NCBI GenBank assembly: GCA_035610365.1
Contig: CM069434.1
Coordinates: forward strand, 100,552,806 to 100,616,805
DNA from: Aquatica leii
Taxonomy: Eukaryota; Arthropoda; Insecta; Coleoptera; Lampyridae
Length of the DNA stretch: 64,000 nucleotides
Direction of reading: 5' to 3'
Shown one piece after another: positions 11,632 to 22,439 of the stretch; within the stretch, counting starts at the first letter, position 1, and each line of letters begins with the position of its first letter. The notes under the pieces are model-generated. The model saw only the letters and a list, made by a program, of their open reading frames with translations, was not told the DNA's origin and made no database searches. The position numbers were made by a program, and so were the translations under genes.

Positions 11632-12796
11632 GATCTAAAAGTAATGAATAAACACAACATAGAATGAAACTATTTGTATAGGGTTTAATAACTATTTTAC
11701 GTCAGTCACTAGACTCTTATACTTTCTGAAAATCTTGTGATTTTCAAGCAGTGAAGTAGCAGGGCGCATGAAACACAAGTAAGTACTACACTATATTAAA
11801 AATCCTAGAATGTAAATGTTTATAGTTTATACTTTATAGTTTATATTTTAAATAGTAATCACTACACGAAATGAAATATGTAGGTATCCAGGTAAAGTAT
11901 TAACACTAAAATTTTTATCAAACAACACAAACAGATTTTAATATATTTATATCACGAAGTAGGTACAGTAAAAGAGTATACTTGTGAGAGGGTGCAAAAA
12001 ATCAGTATCACTATCAGTCGATCACAACAAACAACACTACGTGTAAAGGGCCTGTTTAGTGTTTACATCTTACTTTGGCGGGGACACCTCTTTGTTTTTT
12101 TTAAAGAATTTTTGAGGATTTCCTCAGAGACAAAAATCACATCTGGTTTTTGTATTATCTAGCTAAAGTAAAGGGGGGATTATAAAAACTGTCAATTTTC
12201 AATTTTACATGTGTCACGTTGTCGGTTACCAACAGATTTGAACGGTTGTAATAGCTATTTATGATAAGTGTTAAAAGTAATGTTTTACTTTTTGAGTGAA
12301 AAAAGTTGCGAAATGAGCGATAGCGTCTCTTGTCAGTTAATTATTTTATTTCTGATAGGGATAAGCTTATATTTTCATAGTATTCATAGTTACGATATCA
12401 ATAAAGAGGGTCATAATTCCCTTGGGATATTAAGATGCTATAATTCCCTCTATCTAATTCCGATAATAAAAGCGGCTCGTTTTTAATGTGCGCGACCTAA
12501 ACGCAGGTGTTCAATAGATAAGAGTGCAAACCATATTTTTATAAGATAATTTTATTCTATTTCTTATAGCGACAATTGGTAATTGGGGAATGTTAACGTT
12601 AACTCTTCTTTTATCTTTGTCGTACACGCATTCAAATTTTTTTATCTTTGTCATACACACACAACAATTATTGTGACTTTTGCCGTGAAGTTTTTTTTTA
12701 TTTATTTAGTTTTTGAAAATTTGCCGCCGTCCCGATGATGCCGCCCGGGGCGGTCCGCACCTCCGCCCCCCTCCTCGCTTAGCCACTGCTGCGATG

Positions 12797-12985
12797 TCTT
12801 GGTATTGAGCCATTTCTACATACTTAATGTTAGTCTGGTAGTCGTAAATCTATTTCCTTCATATCCTAGTCAAAAAACTGCTCAACTGCTGTTGCAGCTG
12901 GTATTTCTATTTGATGTTTTGTTGTTGATTTCGTATTGTACTGTTTCTTTACAGCTTCTGTCTGTCCCGAAGGTGTGGCCATCAT
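12797..12985 (-). pseudogene. LTR retrotransposon gag, N-terminal part
   Basis: An ATG at 12983-12985 (minus strand) opens a short frame beginning MMATPSGQTEA, 29 bp inside the 5' LTR. A stop occurs after about 40 codons. Beyond it the sequence continues in a second frame to the hAT target site at 12796. The gag frame resumes at 7654. When the hAT and one copy of its duplication are ignored, the two gag parts are in frame. Confidence 0.6.
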
Positions 12986-12998
12986 AGTATCGGCTTTA

Positions 12999-13010
12999 CG
13001 TTGAGCGCCA
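12999..13010 (-). other. primer-binding-site-like sequence
   Basis: On the minus strand TGGCGCTCAACG begins four bases inside the 5' LTR end, the place and TGG start expected for a tRNA primer-binding site. The matching tRNA was not identified. Confidence 0.5.
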
Positions 13011-13014
13011 AAAA

Positions 13015-13345
13015 TGTGACAAATTAATCGACACTTGTTTTTTCTTAGATTTTATTAAATGAAAGGTTTTTTTAGTTGACAAAGACAAAATACACTGCAA
13101 TAAAAATACAAACTTAGTTTAATTGAATACACAAAACAAAAAAGGAACGTTACGACAAACACATGGGAGACTCGATCGGATGGAGGAATACAGAGTAGCA
13201 CGGGAACTGGCAAGATTATATTAGAGAAAAGATTCAAAGATTACCTGCCCGGTATTTAAACTCCAAGCCACTTGAAGCGATCATCTCCTAAACTAAAACT
13301 TTTAAAAGAAGACGACATCTGACGATGTAAAATAAAACTACCACA
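13015..13345 (-). repeat. 5' LTR
   Basis: 331 bp with TGTG/CACA termini. It lies upstream of gag on the minus strand and directly abuts the right GCAT target duplication. Confidence 0.88.
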
Positions 13346-13445
13346 GCATAAAAGAAGAACTGCAAGAAAAAGGAATGACATGGAGTGAAGCAAAAAGTCT
13401 CCCAAGAAACAGAAAAGGATGGGCCAACAAGATATACAACTAGAA
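13346..13445 (+). mobile_element. LINE RT C-terminal fragment, part 2
   Basis: Reads KEELQEKGMTWSEAK then PRNRKGWANKIYN and a stop (13441-13443), the usual end of insect LINE ORF2. It is the direct continuation of the fragment ending at 6333, separated from it by 7 kb of nested insertions. Confidence 0.85.
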
Positions 13446-14329
13446 AATATATTTTATTTATGTTTAAAAAAAATCTTTCTGTTTGTTATTTTTATTTATT
13501 TTGTAGTGTAACAAAAGTTATTGTAAACATACTTTAACACGTAAAGGTAAATAAAGTGGTTGAGTTAAAATTTAAAAACTCTACAATAACAACCCCAACT
13601 AGCATTTTTGGTGATTGCCACGTGGCAGCCACAGTCGTAGGAACTGTAGAGTGGCGTGCCACTAGTCACTACCACGTTACAGGAACAGTTCTGTACCGTG
13701 GCTACCACCAAAATGGGGAACAAATATTGGGTGGTCGTTACGTGATTACAACCATTTTATCACTTATAAAATAACATTACAGCCAGGTAAAATCCACGTC
13801 GCTGCCAAGTGGCGGCGTGGTGACTATTAGTGGCCCTGAACATTTCAGAAACTGCTTTAATGTATTTATATCTCTGTCTCATTTTTAAATGTTGTTTACT
13901 TTCTCATCTAGATCCCTTCTTTATTTTACAAATGGACAACTAAGTTAACTTCGATCAAACTGTTTTAAGTTTTTATGAACTACATGTTTATTATTGAATT
14001 TGTACAACATTTGCTAACAGCAAAATTGCAACAAATGCAAGTTTACTGTTAAATGTAGAGGTTATAGTTTGAAATATAACCATGCGCCAACAAAATCTTT
14101 ATTTTTTTTAGAAAATCAAAATTAAAAAGTCCTAAATATAAAATAAAAATTAAATAACTATACAATCTAAAACACATTTTATTAGTATTTACATTATAAA
14201 TTTAATTATAATTCATTAATTTCTTACATTCAATGTGTTGTTACTTAGAAATTTTATATATTTAGAATAATTGGCAAATTTTTGTTAATGGCGGCATAGG
14301 GATTCTTCATAAATATGGCTACTTAGAAA
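13446..14329. other. non-coding, GTGG/CCAC-rich block inside
   Basis: No gene. Bases 13600-13840 are unusually rich in GTGGC/GCCAC words, including the palindrome CCACGTGG (13617-13624) and AAGTGGCGGCGTGGTG near 13809. This resembles the denser AAGTGG block that begins at 14334, and may be part of the same repeat or a MITE. Confidence 0.4.
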
Positions 14330-14333
14330 TAAG

Positions 14334-15325
14334 TTAAGTGGCAAAAACTAAGGATAGCCACTTTGGAGTTACTTCCACTCATAAGTGGCCAAAAGAACTA
14401 AGAAACATCCAATCAGATTTCAGAACACTTAAAAGTGATTTTTAAAAGTGGCAGCATTGGTGGCGACCACGTGAATTTTGTTGAACGGCCACTCAATAAA
14501 ATTTACATGCTTTCACGTTCATTTTCATAATGAAGTTGGATACATAACCTAACTAATTTATATTTTATTATCAACTTCATTTTATAACGTATAATTACAA
14601 TCAATTATTTTGAACACTCTTAATAATATTGTTATCCAGCTTATACATTTGTAATTGTTCTAAATCATTTTCACATTATGGATTATGTGTTATTAAATGT
14701 CAAATTTCTAATAAATAACTTTACTTTACGGATTAAACTTTTGATGTCTTCCTGGAAAGCAATTTTAGGTTAGACAGATTTAAATACTAGCAGTGTATTT
14801 TTATTTATACCGAGCCGTGATGCATTGTAGAAAATAGGCCACTATTTAGTTACTGTAACTTAAAAGTGGATTTCAGAAGTAAATGTCACTCTGTAGTGGC
14901 TTTAATCTAAAATGTTTCGTGAAAATCACTTATGGAAGTGGCTAAAACGTTACAACAACGACAACATACCACTCTAGAGTGCACCTACATTTTAGGTATA
15001 TTTTAAGTTTCCAAAACGTGGCCAAAACTTTAATAGCCACTTTAAAGTGGTTATTACTTTTAAGTAAGATTTTAGTGATTCGATTTAGTGGTTGCCACTT
15101 TAATTTGCCACTCTAAAGTTAAAAAAACTTATAAGTGATTTTACTTAGTGAAAATAACGTTGGAAAAACTTTACTTTTCACCACAAAGCTACAGAACTAC
15201 AAAGTGGTTAAGAAAGGATGTATCCACGTAATTTCCACTATAAATCAATAGAATAACGTTATTATTACTAAGAAGTTGCATATAAAGTGTTAAATACGTA
15301 ATAATCACTAAACTGAAGTGGCAGT
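14334..15325. repeat. AAGTGG/CCACTT motif cluster
   Basis: By hand count about 19 AGTGG or CCACT words lie in 1 kb of roughly 68% AT DNA, where about one would be expected by chance. Most are flanked as (T/A)AAGTGG or GCCACTT. The densest part holds the perfect palindrome CCACTTTAAAGTGG (15038-15051). There is no reading frame and no obvious tandem unit. It could be a diverged repeat or a clustered binding-site array. Confidence 0.5.
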
Positions 15326-17790
15326 ATAAGTTATTCTCACTTTGATGCTACTTGGGACTAGTTCTTTATTTATCTTTAAAATGTACGTTGCATGATAACT
15401 TTTTCGATTGGAATTGAAAGTTTTTACGATAAAGACAATAACTTAATTTAAATACGTAACGGAAAAAGCAACAGCAAAAAATAGCATTTTCATGTCTAAC
15501 TATATAGTAGAAACAATATGAAATTTTGTTTTAGAAAAACATAATCATTGCCTTTGTTTACATAAATTCTTAATTTTATAAATATATATCTAATTAAATT
15601 TTCTTGTTTAAGTTCATTGGCGATTAAAAACGAATTACATTCATATTTGACTTAACAGCAATTACATTTAATAATGTTTCGTATATGATCATCTAATTCT
15701 CTTTAAATCAATCATATTTTCCAAGCCGACAACTTGCGTTTGTTGTACTTTAGAGTTAAGGCTGTGATCAGCATTGATTATATATTTCCTCAGTTCAACC
15801 GGTTATTATTACCAGCTTAAGTTTAAACAACTATTTAGATAAGTGGCTGTATTTGAATACTATGTAATTAACAATGCATTGCTATATACAGATAAGAATT
15901 TTAAATAATTGTTATTAAGTACCAATAAATTTCCACTATGAATGTTTTTACTGTGAAAAAATTAAATATTTTACCTATTGTAAAACGCTCGAGTAGTTTT
16001 ATCCTTAGAGATGAAAACTTTCTCAGGCTTTGTAAAAGCAACGTTTACGTACGAACTACGAAGCAAGCGTTAGTATTACCAATTGTTAAGTAACGTACCT
16101 ATAATTTAACGCGAGCAAAGTTGCCAACAACTGATTTTACGGTATCATTTAGTTAATGATTATTATTAACGTTGAATTTTAAATAAGTACGTGGTATCAT
16201 ATGACCAAGGGGGTGCCAATTCACTTTAAAGAGCGCACCTTTTCTGCAGGCAGATGCTTAAATCTGTTTGTATACAATAGTTGTGGTATAATTCTCACTT
16301 TAAAATTGTGCAGCATCTGCTTGTAACGAAATTTTAACGATTATTTTAGTACTATTAAGTAGTATCCGCGTATCGACGTTTTAGATATTTATTAGTGTTT
16401 TTGCAAAGGGTAAAGTGCGTTGACTTAATATTTATGAGGTTTTTTGCTAAACAATTCAAATTAAAAAATTGAGATTTATTCCGTAAAAGATTGTAATGTT
16501 GTTGTGTGTGTATACATTATAAGGTTATAATAACGCTGTTCGTACAATTTAAGATTGCTTTGGGTTAGATATCCTTGCTCGCTCTAAAAGCAATAAATTG
16601 TTACGGTTCACTTGCAATGGGTAAAATTGAAAAAGCCAATTCCATTAGAAACAAATTTAAGATAAAAGTATGTCCGGGTTATGATTTTAACTTTTAAAGT
16701 TGTCGAGGAATTGGCTGGTCCCGCGATAATTTATTTCATAGCGGCATGTACGTAATTCTAAATAGCGAAATTGATGTGTAATGCTTAATACGCATATGGG
16801 CGGTGTGGTTGCAGTTAAGTAAAGTACAGGCACGCGCTCGACAGCTGCGTTTGTAGACCGTTACAAGCACCCTACCTTAGGGGAGGATACCCTGTTTGTC
16901 TCGGGAACTATGGCTAGTGGTATATGCGACATGTGTAGAAATGTGTCCCTGAATTATTTTACCATATGATAATATCAAACTATTTTGGACATTTACAAAA
17001 TTTGAATACTTTATACACGCACATTTGCTGACTCAATTATTTGTTGTCACCAACATCAATCAACACTATTTCGCAGACTATATTTTACATAACTATGCAT
17101 ACATTTTCGTATAAACTACGTCAAACAAAGAAAAATATTTAAAAAATCATTTTCTCTTATGTAAACAATACCAAAAAAACATTGATGTTTAATTGAAAAA
17201 AACAAAATTGTCTCCTATGCGTATAATACTCAAAATCCAAATTACAATAATTAGTTAACCTTTAAACTTCTTACATTTTGCTTGCAAAGATTATTTGCAC
17301 ATACTTTCTGCGAACGAGTTGTTTACGCATTATTTGCTTCAAACTTTAACCTTTTCAAAGGAATCATTAAAAAGTACAACAAATATTGGGTTACACTACG
17401 TTGTTTAGTTTACGTTGTAAATATTTATAAATGTAATCTGTAATTAATGACAACAATGTAATTAGCTTTATCTAACAATTAAAGTTCAAATTTGTTTGCT
17501 AACAGTAATTAGGTACTCTTTACTGTCGGTTATTTACAATATTTTAAATACGAAAATTTAGTTACAATACTACCTAAATTAAACTGCAAATTAACTAAAA
17601 TTGTATGCATAATAATATAGGTTAGCGCAGGTTTGCATTCAACCAAGCATTGAAATTACCGTTATAAAATGATAGGATCAATAATAAGTATTGCACTAAA
17701 ATTTGCCAAAAAATGCATGAGCTACCTTATACCTGACCCAGAGCACCCCAGCGGTGTACAATAGTGTCAATAGTGTATTTTGCCGACCTA
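15326..17790. other. TE-poor DNA upstream of Snail-family gene
   Basis: No gene or transposon is recognisable. This is the longest such stretch 5' of the 18107 start codon, so regulatory DNA is plausible, but no specific element can be proven by eye. Confidence 0.4.
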
Positions 17791-17950
17791 TTCAGTAGCG
17801 CACCTGTTTCCCCTTCCATAATTTAACAGAAGTCGACGATTGGTTGCCATAAGAACTATTGTAGCTGATTGGTTGAATGGCACGTGCATAGTATACAAGA
17901 CATCTGGTGTTCTGGAGTAGGGAATCGCTTATTAGGCAGGTAAATCTGCT
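17791..17950 (+). promoter_or_regulatory. candidate proximal promoter
   Basis: Just upstream of the Snail-family gene lie a CACCTG E-box (17801-17806, the Snail/bHLH type), two GATTGGTTG inverted CCAAT boxes 29 bp apart (17838 and 17867), a CACGTG E-box (17881-17886) and CAGGTA (17937-17942). No TATA box is placed convincingly. The transcription start is probably downstream of these, at about 17.94-18.0 kb. This is inferred from motif clustering only. Confidence 0.35.
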
Positions 17951-18106
17951 TCCTACTTCAGACTTTCTGTAGCCGTTGTTGCGTGTACGTCTTCGTACTT
18001 AAACCAGTTTAAAGCTCGTTCATTTTGGATTTTTGTTTGCAAAGGATTTTTGTGTGTTTTGTGTTTTAATCTTATTGTGTTGGATAATAGTGTAACGTTG
18101 GACAAT

Positions 18107-19734
18107 ATGCCAATTAACATAATGGCGAAAAACTACAGCCATTGTCCTTTAAAGAAAAGGCCCGTACACCTCGTTGAAGATATTTCAGGTAATTACACGA
18201 TATTCTTTATTGTGTCGTAAAGATGCTTTAAATGAGAGTAAAGCAAACACGATTTGTCTATTAAAGTTCCGTTTGAATTATGCGATTTTGAAAAAAACGT
18301 TCAACTGAACCAATTTATAGATGCACTTAAGTTGAACAGTTATCCGAATAAAGTATAACCTGGAGCTTTTCATAGAAAGATCGTTGTTGCCGGAAGTAAT
18401 CAGTCTTCGGTCGCGTGCTATCTTTTATATTACACCCGCATTTTAACCCTCGAGCATTTGCAATTCCGTGTGAAAATTATTAGAACGGTGTTGTATTAAC
18501 CCCGATTTTCAAAGTTTCTAAATTTAAATTTATCAACTTATAGATAATCGTTTAAGATAAATCTTTAACTTATTACGAATACTGTGGGAATTTCCTGCAT
18601 TATTGCAGTACGATAAGCATGCGAAAAAGGGGAATGATAAGAATGTTTGTTTACTTTAATTTTAACGATTTTTATTACACGATAAAATTATTTATTATAG
18701 AAATAACTTTAACTAAATCGTTTGTTTTATTTACAGATCAACCTGAAAATCTTAGTACGAAACCCGAGGATTTAAGTATAAGCCGTCATACTTCAGTTTC
18801 ACCTCCAGTTACGCCACTAATTTCACCATCGGTTTCACCGCCGTCGTCACCAGCTACATCACCTCCTATTTCACCGCCAATGTCGCCGCCATCGCCGACT
18901 CAGCATCTGTATCAACCGATAAAAACAGAAAATTGTGTTCCATATCGTCCGCCAATTAGTCCAGAATACGCACCACAAACGTGGCATCGAAGTGTAACAC
19001 CGTTGTATCCGCCTGCGTATCATCCTTTCATGCCTTATCATTACAACCACGAGTACATGGGAATTATGAGTCCATCGTCTCCGTACAGTGATAGTTCCTG
19101 TTCACCGCCACATCCTCATACTCACAATCAGCCGTTGGCACCGCTAGCTCTACGACCTACAATGTATTCTTCGATAGATCAATCGTCTCTTAGTCCAAAC
19201 TCGTCAACTACATCGCCTCCACCACCGACAACAAACGCCGAAGATTTATCAGAAAAACGTCGACAAGGTATAAGACATCAGTGTCCCGACTGTGGAAAAA
19301 GTTACTCAACATTTTCGGGACTTTCAAAACACCGCCAGTTTCATTGTGCCGCAGGTGATGGACCTCGAAAATCGTTCAGTTGTAAATATTGCGAGAAAGT
19401 GTACGTATCTTTAGGAGCGTTAAAGATGCACATTAGAACACATACGTTACCATGTAAATGTACAATGTGCGGCAAAGCATTTTCGAGACCTTGGCTATTA
19501 CAAGGTCACATTCGTACTCACACAGGCGAAAAACCATTTTCTTGTTCCTATTGTAACAGAGCTTTTGCCGATCGTTCAAATCTCAGAGCGCACCTTCAGA
19601 CACATTCAGACGTTAAAAAATATTCGTGCCCGACATGCAGTAAAACATTTTCCAGAATGTCGTTACTAACAAAACACGCCGAAGGCGGATGTAACGGCGT
19701 TGGAAATTTAATGCACGCGGAAAAACTATATTAG
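18107..19734 (+). CDS. esg: Snail/Escargot-family zinc-finger repressor
   Basis: Two exons, join(18107-18188, 18737-19734), give 359 residues. Exon 1 ends at a GT donor (18189), the intron is 548 bp, and the acceptor TTTACAG ends at 18736; the split Asp codon keeps the frame. Residues 8-20 ([13 protein letters not shown]) are the insect Snail/Escargot N-terminal motif. PENLS (30-34) and PEDLS (37-41) match the PxDLS motif that recruits CtBP. Residues 45-200 are Pro/Ser-rich. Five C2H2 fingers follow: C210/C213/H226/H230, C243/C246/H259/H263, C269/C272/H285/H289, C297/C300/H313/H317, and C325/C328/H341/C346 (CCHC). Fingers in this family bind CAGGTG E-boxes and repress transcription in the nucleus. 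Finger 1 ([10 protein letters not shown]) and finger 2 ([10 protein letters not shown]) resemble Escargot more than Drosophila Snail, hence the symbol; snail or worniu orthology is possible. The ATG at 18122 is an alternative start. Confidence 0.95.
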
Positions 19735-20425
19735 ATATACGTTTCTGTTTTGTTTGTTAGTATTATTTTCTACTTATTTATTATTTTTAACTATCTTAAA
19801 AATTCAATTTACGTTTTCCTGTTTAAGACAGTATTCTCTGCATAAGGTGCCTTAAGAAAGACTGAACGTTACTAAAAGTGTACAAACATATTCCTATTCT
19901 TGTACTTAATGTAAATAAGTGTTAGAGCTTAATATATTTTTACAAAACCCCGTGTATATGAAACTTTGTAAAATGTTATATTGTGTATTGTCTCATGTTA
20001 ATGATACGCATTTTCTAGTCAAGAGGATTAAAATTAAAAAGAAAAGATATAAACTTTCCTCTACTTATTATTTAGTAATAACAAAATGCCATTGTATAGT
20101 GCCTTATGTAGTATCTACTTTTTATCACTTTTATAAAGATTTTTATGTTATTTGAATACAAAAATATTGAAACAATGTGGTTTGTTATAGAAAGTTTGTT
20201 CTACTTCCTTGTTACATTCTTCATTTCTGGCGAGAGTTGAATTCTCGTTGAAATTCCAACGATCATGACAATAACAAGTGAATTATTATTAAGATAAAAA
20301 AATGTGAACTTATCTACTCCTAAATGAAATGGAATTGTGAGATTAATAACCAGGATATATCGTAACCAGTTGTGAAATCAGTGAAATCTATTTCATTATC
20401 TCACCATTATCGTGTGTATAATAAA
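19735..20425 (+). other. likely 3' UTR with AATAAA
   Basis: AT-rich DNA after the stop codon; the first AATAAA seen is at 20420-20425. The 78-codon frame at 19919-20155 shows no family features and is most likely chance. Confidence 0.4.
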
Positions 20426-21869
20426 GAGACAACTAATATGAAAAAAAAATGATTTACCGTCGCCGCCGTTTAATATACAAAAGTTTTAAGAATTTACGTA
20501 ATAACTTTCTGAAATTTAATTTAAATATGCAGAAAATCAATTTTCACAAATACATATGTTAAAATGATTAATTAATGTAAGCAAGCGTTGCACGTTTTAA
20601 TTTAATTTAATGATACTTTTTAATTCTATTATATATTATTATTATATATATAAATGCAAAAAAAATTAATCTTTGGCAAATTTAAGTCGTTTCGTAAATC
20701 TGATTTCTGCAGTAAATGTGTACTTAATTTATGAGATGCAATTGGCTTTTTTTTTTAAATTTTATCGTTAAAGTGGATTAGCGGCTTCACTAACTAAAAC
20801 TGTGGTGCTAACAAAAAACGTCAAACGTGTTTTTTTCTATAAGCAGCTTACACCTACTTTCTTGCTTCTGAACTTGTGTATTCTGGTATTAAACAGTAAA
20901 AGGATACCTCACAAAAATTACTAATCCTTAAACCCACCGCCAAGTTAATCATAAGAACGGTATAAAGAAACACTTGTTTTAGAAAATAAATTTTAGCTTT
21001 TGATTTATACTTAATATATCTAAGTGTGACTTATTTTGTTTTATTGAATATTATACATAGATGGCAGTGTAAGTTAAGATACGATTAGCTTTGTACTATT
21101 TCACTTTCTATCAAAACCATTAAGTATCCCCAAGCATTTTCATTTGTGTTTAAAATTTTGTAAAAACAAAATATTTGCTTGTTTTACAAAAGTGACAAAT
21201 TAAAAAGCATTTTACATGAATGTAGAATATTTTATAATGTAGTAGAATTCAAATAGATAGAATAAGAAGGTAATGAAAAGAAATAAACGAATATATTAAA
21301 AAATCAAACATAACGTGTCTTTAATCAAACAATATTTTCTTAAGACTATTTATTTAATTTTGTAAATTACAGAAGCAAAATAAAAAGTTTCAAAGCTAAA
21401 ATTTAAAATTTTGTAAGTTTTCAAAATAATTCGGAAAACAAAAAACAACCGTTTTATCGATTTTAATTGTACAAATGCTTCTTCGTTGCCCTTATTTCTT
21501 TATATTACCTTTTATGTTGTCGCATCTCCAATTCTATCCTCATCGGAGTTATAAATGTATACTTTTAACTAGGTTAATTTTGCAATAATTGTGAATTTCT
21601 GGTGTTTCCCAATGCATGTGTTGCGAACAGTGCCGTAACAATAGAGTGGCAGAACGAGCGAAATGCAACGGGTTCCTAGCAGGAAAGGATCCCCGCCTCA
21701 AGAGAACCGTGAACACAGGAATATCCAAACATGTATTATTACAACATTTAGTAAAATTTATTCGTTTTATATTCAATTAATTTAAGTTAGCTACGTGTGC
21801 ACACAAGTAAAACAAAAAAATTTCTCAAAATTTTAATGCATTTGAAAAAGATATCACCGAGTCAGTTTT
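20426..21869. other. intergenic DNA
   Basis: No gene recognised. A short GC-richer patch near 21605-21720 stands out from the AT-rich surroundings but matches nothing I know. Confidence 0.4.
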
Positions 21870-22376
21870 AGAACGCATCCAGTAGATAAAATTATTCTTC
21901 TAAATTCCAAAGTTGCTCAAAGAAATGAGGCTATTTTACTAAAGAAGGTTAAAAACTTTATTATGGAACTGGTTTTTCCATTACAAAATTTTACAAACCA
22001 TCTAAAGCAATTCAATCAAAAGCCATCGATCTTTCAAATGCCTTAAATCGCATGCAAGTCTGCCTGAAAGATCTTGAAAAGTTTCTAAATGAATTTGGAA
22101 ATTTAAAAACGCAAGCAAATAGTATAGCAAAATATATTCTATATACTCTGAATTGCCTTGTCAGAGAAAGGTAAAACGTCATTTTGATAAAATTTGCTAG
22201 GATAAACGTCTCCAAAATTTTGTTATTGTTGCCGAAAATCTAACTTTACCAGCTTGTCTGATGGTAAAAACTTTAATAGGCGATGATGTAGAAAGCGAGA
22301 CATTAAAAATTCTTTTTTCCAATAATACCATTAGCAAACAAATTCAAAACAGTCAAAAGATATCTAAAGTCAAGTA
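21870..22376 (+). pseudogene. hAT-like protein fragment
   Basis: A plus-strand reading in several frames contains AIDLSNALNRMQ with CLKDLEKFLNEFG (about 22018-22100), then KRHFDK, LPACLMVKTLIGDDVES and LKILFSNNTISKQIQ, ending with a stop near 22376. The LSNNT(I/V)S string resembles the ZBED5/FAM200-type hAT-derived proteins, while the KRHFDK region resembles ZMYM1-like ones. The assignment is tentative and it is clearly decayed. Confidence 0.4.
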
Positions 22377-22439
22377 ATGGAACATTTTAAGTCAGTAAAT
22401 ATATTTGTTATTTAAGTTGATAAATCGTCGGACGCCAGT

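Larger units (their letters stand above)
7663..12788 (-). mobile_element. hAT transposon (ZMYM1-like), nested
   Basis: The left terminus CAGCGGCGTAGCG (7663) and the right terminus, read inward on the minus strand as CAGTGGCTAAGCGAGG (12788), are hAT-type imperfect inverted repeats. Both ends are flanked by the identical 8-bp duplication CTGCGATG (7655-7662 and 12789-12796). The GC-rich patch at 12723-12788 is the subterminal part of the right end. The transposase gene is on the minus strand and is interrupted by a solo LTR (9844-11257). The element sits in the gag gene of the 6334-13345 retrotransposon. Confidence 0.93.
6334..13345 (-). mobile_element. LTR retrotransposon, internally deleted, nested
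   Basis: The element begins TGTG at 6334 and ends CACA at 13345, flanked by the 4-bp duplication GCAT (6330-6333 and 13346-13349). Direct repeats at 6334-6620 and 13015-13301 differ at roughly 6% of positions by eye. Gag and protease are read on the minus strand; RT, RNase H and integrase are absent. Deleting the whole element fuses the flanking LINE halves in frame, which confirms both ends. A hAT transposon (7663-12788) is inserted in its gag gene. Confidence 0.9.

Noticed and set aside
12720-12788. GC-rich patch as a CpG island or promoter
   Set aside because: It is the subterminal part of the right hAT end, bounded exactly by the CTGCGATG duplication.
21549-21776. 75-codon minus-strand frame in a GC-richer patch
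   Set aside because: No recognisable motif; the Cys-rich appearance is not spaced like a zinc finger.
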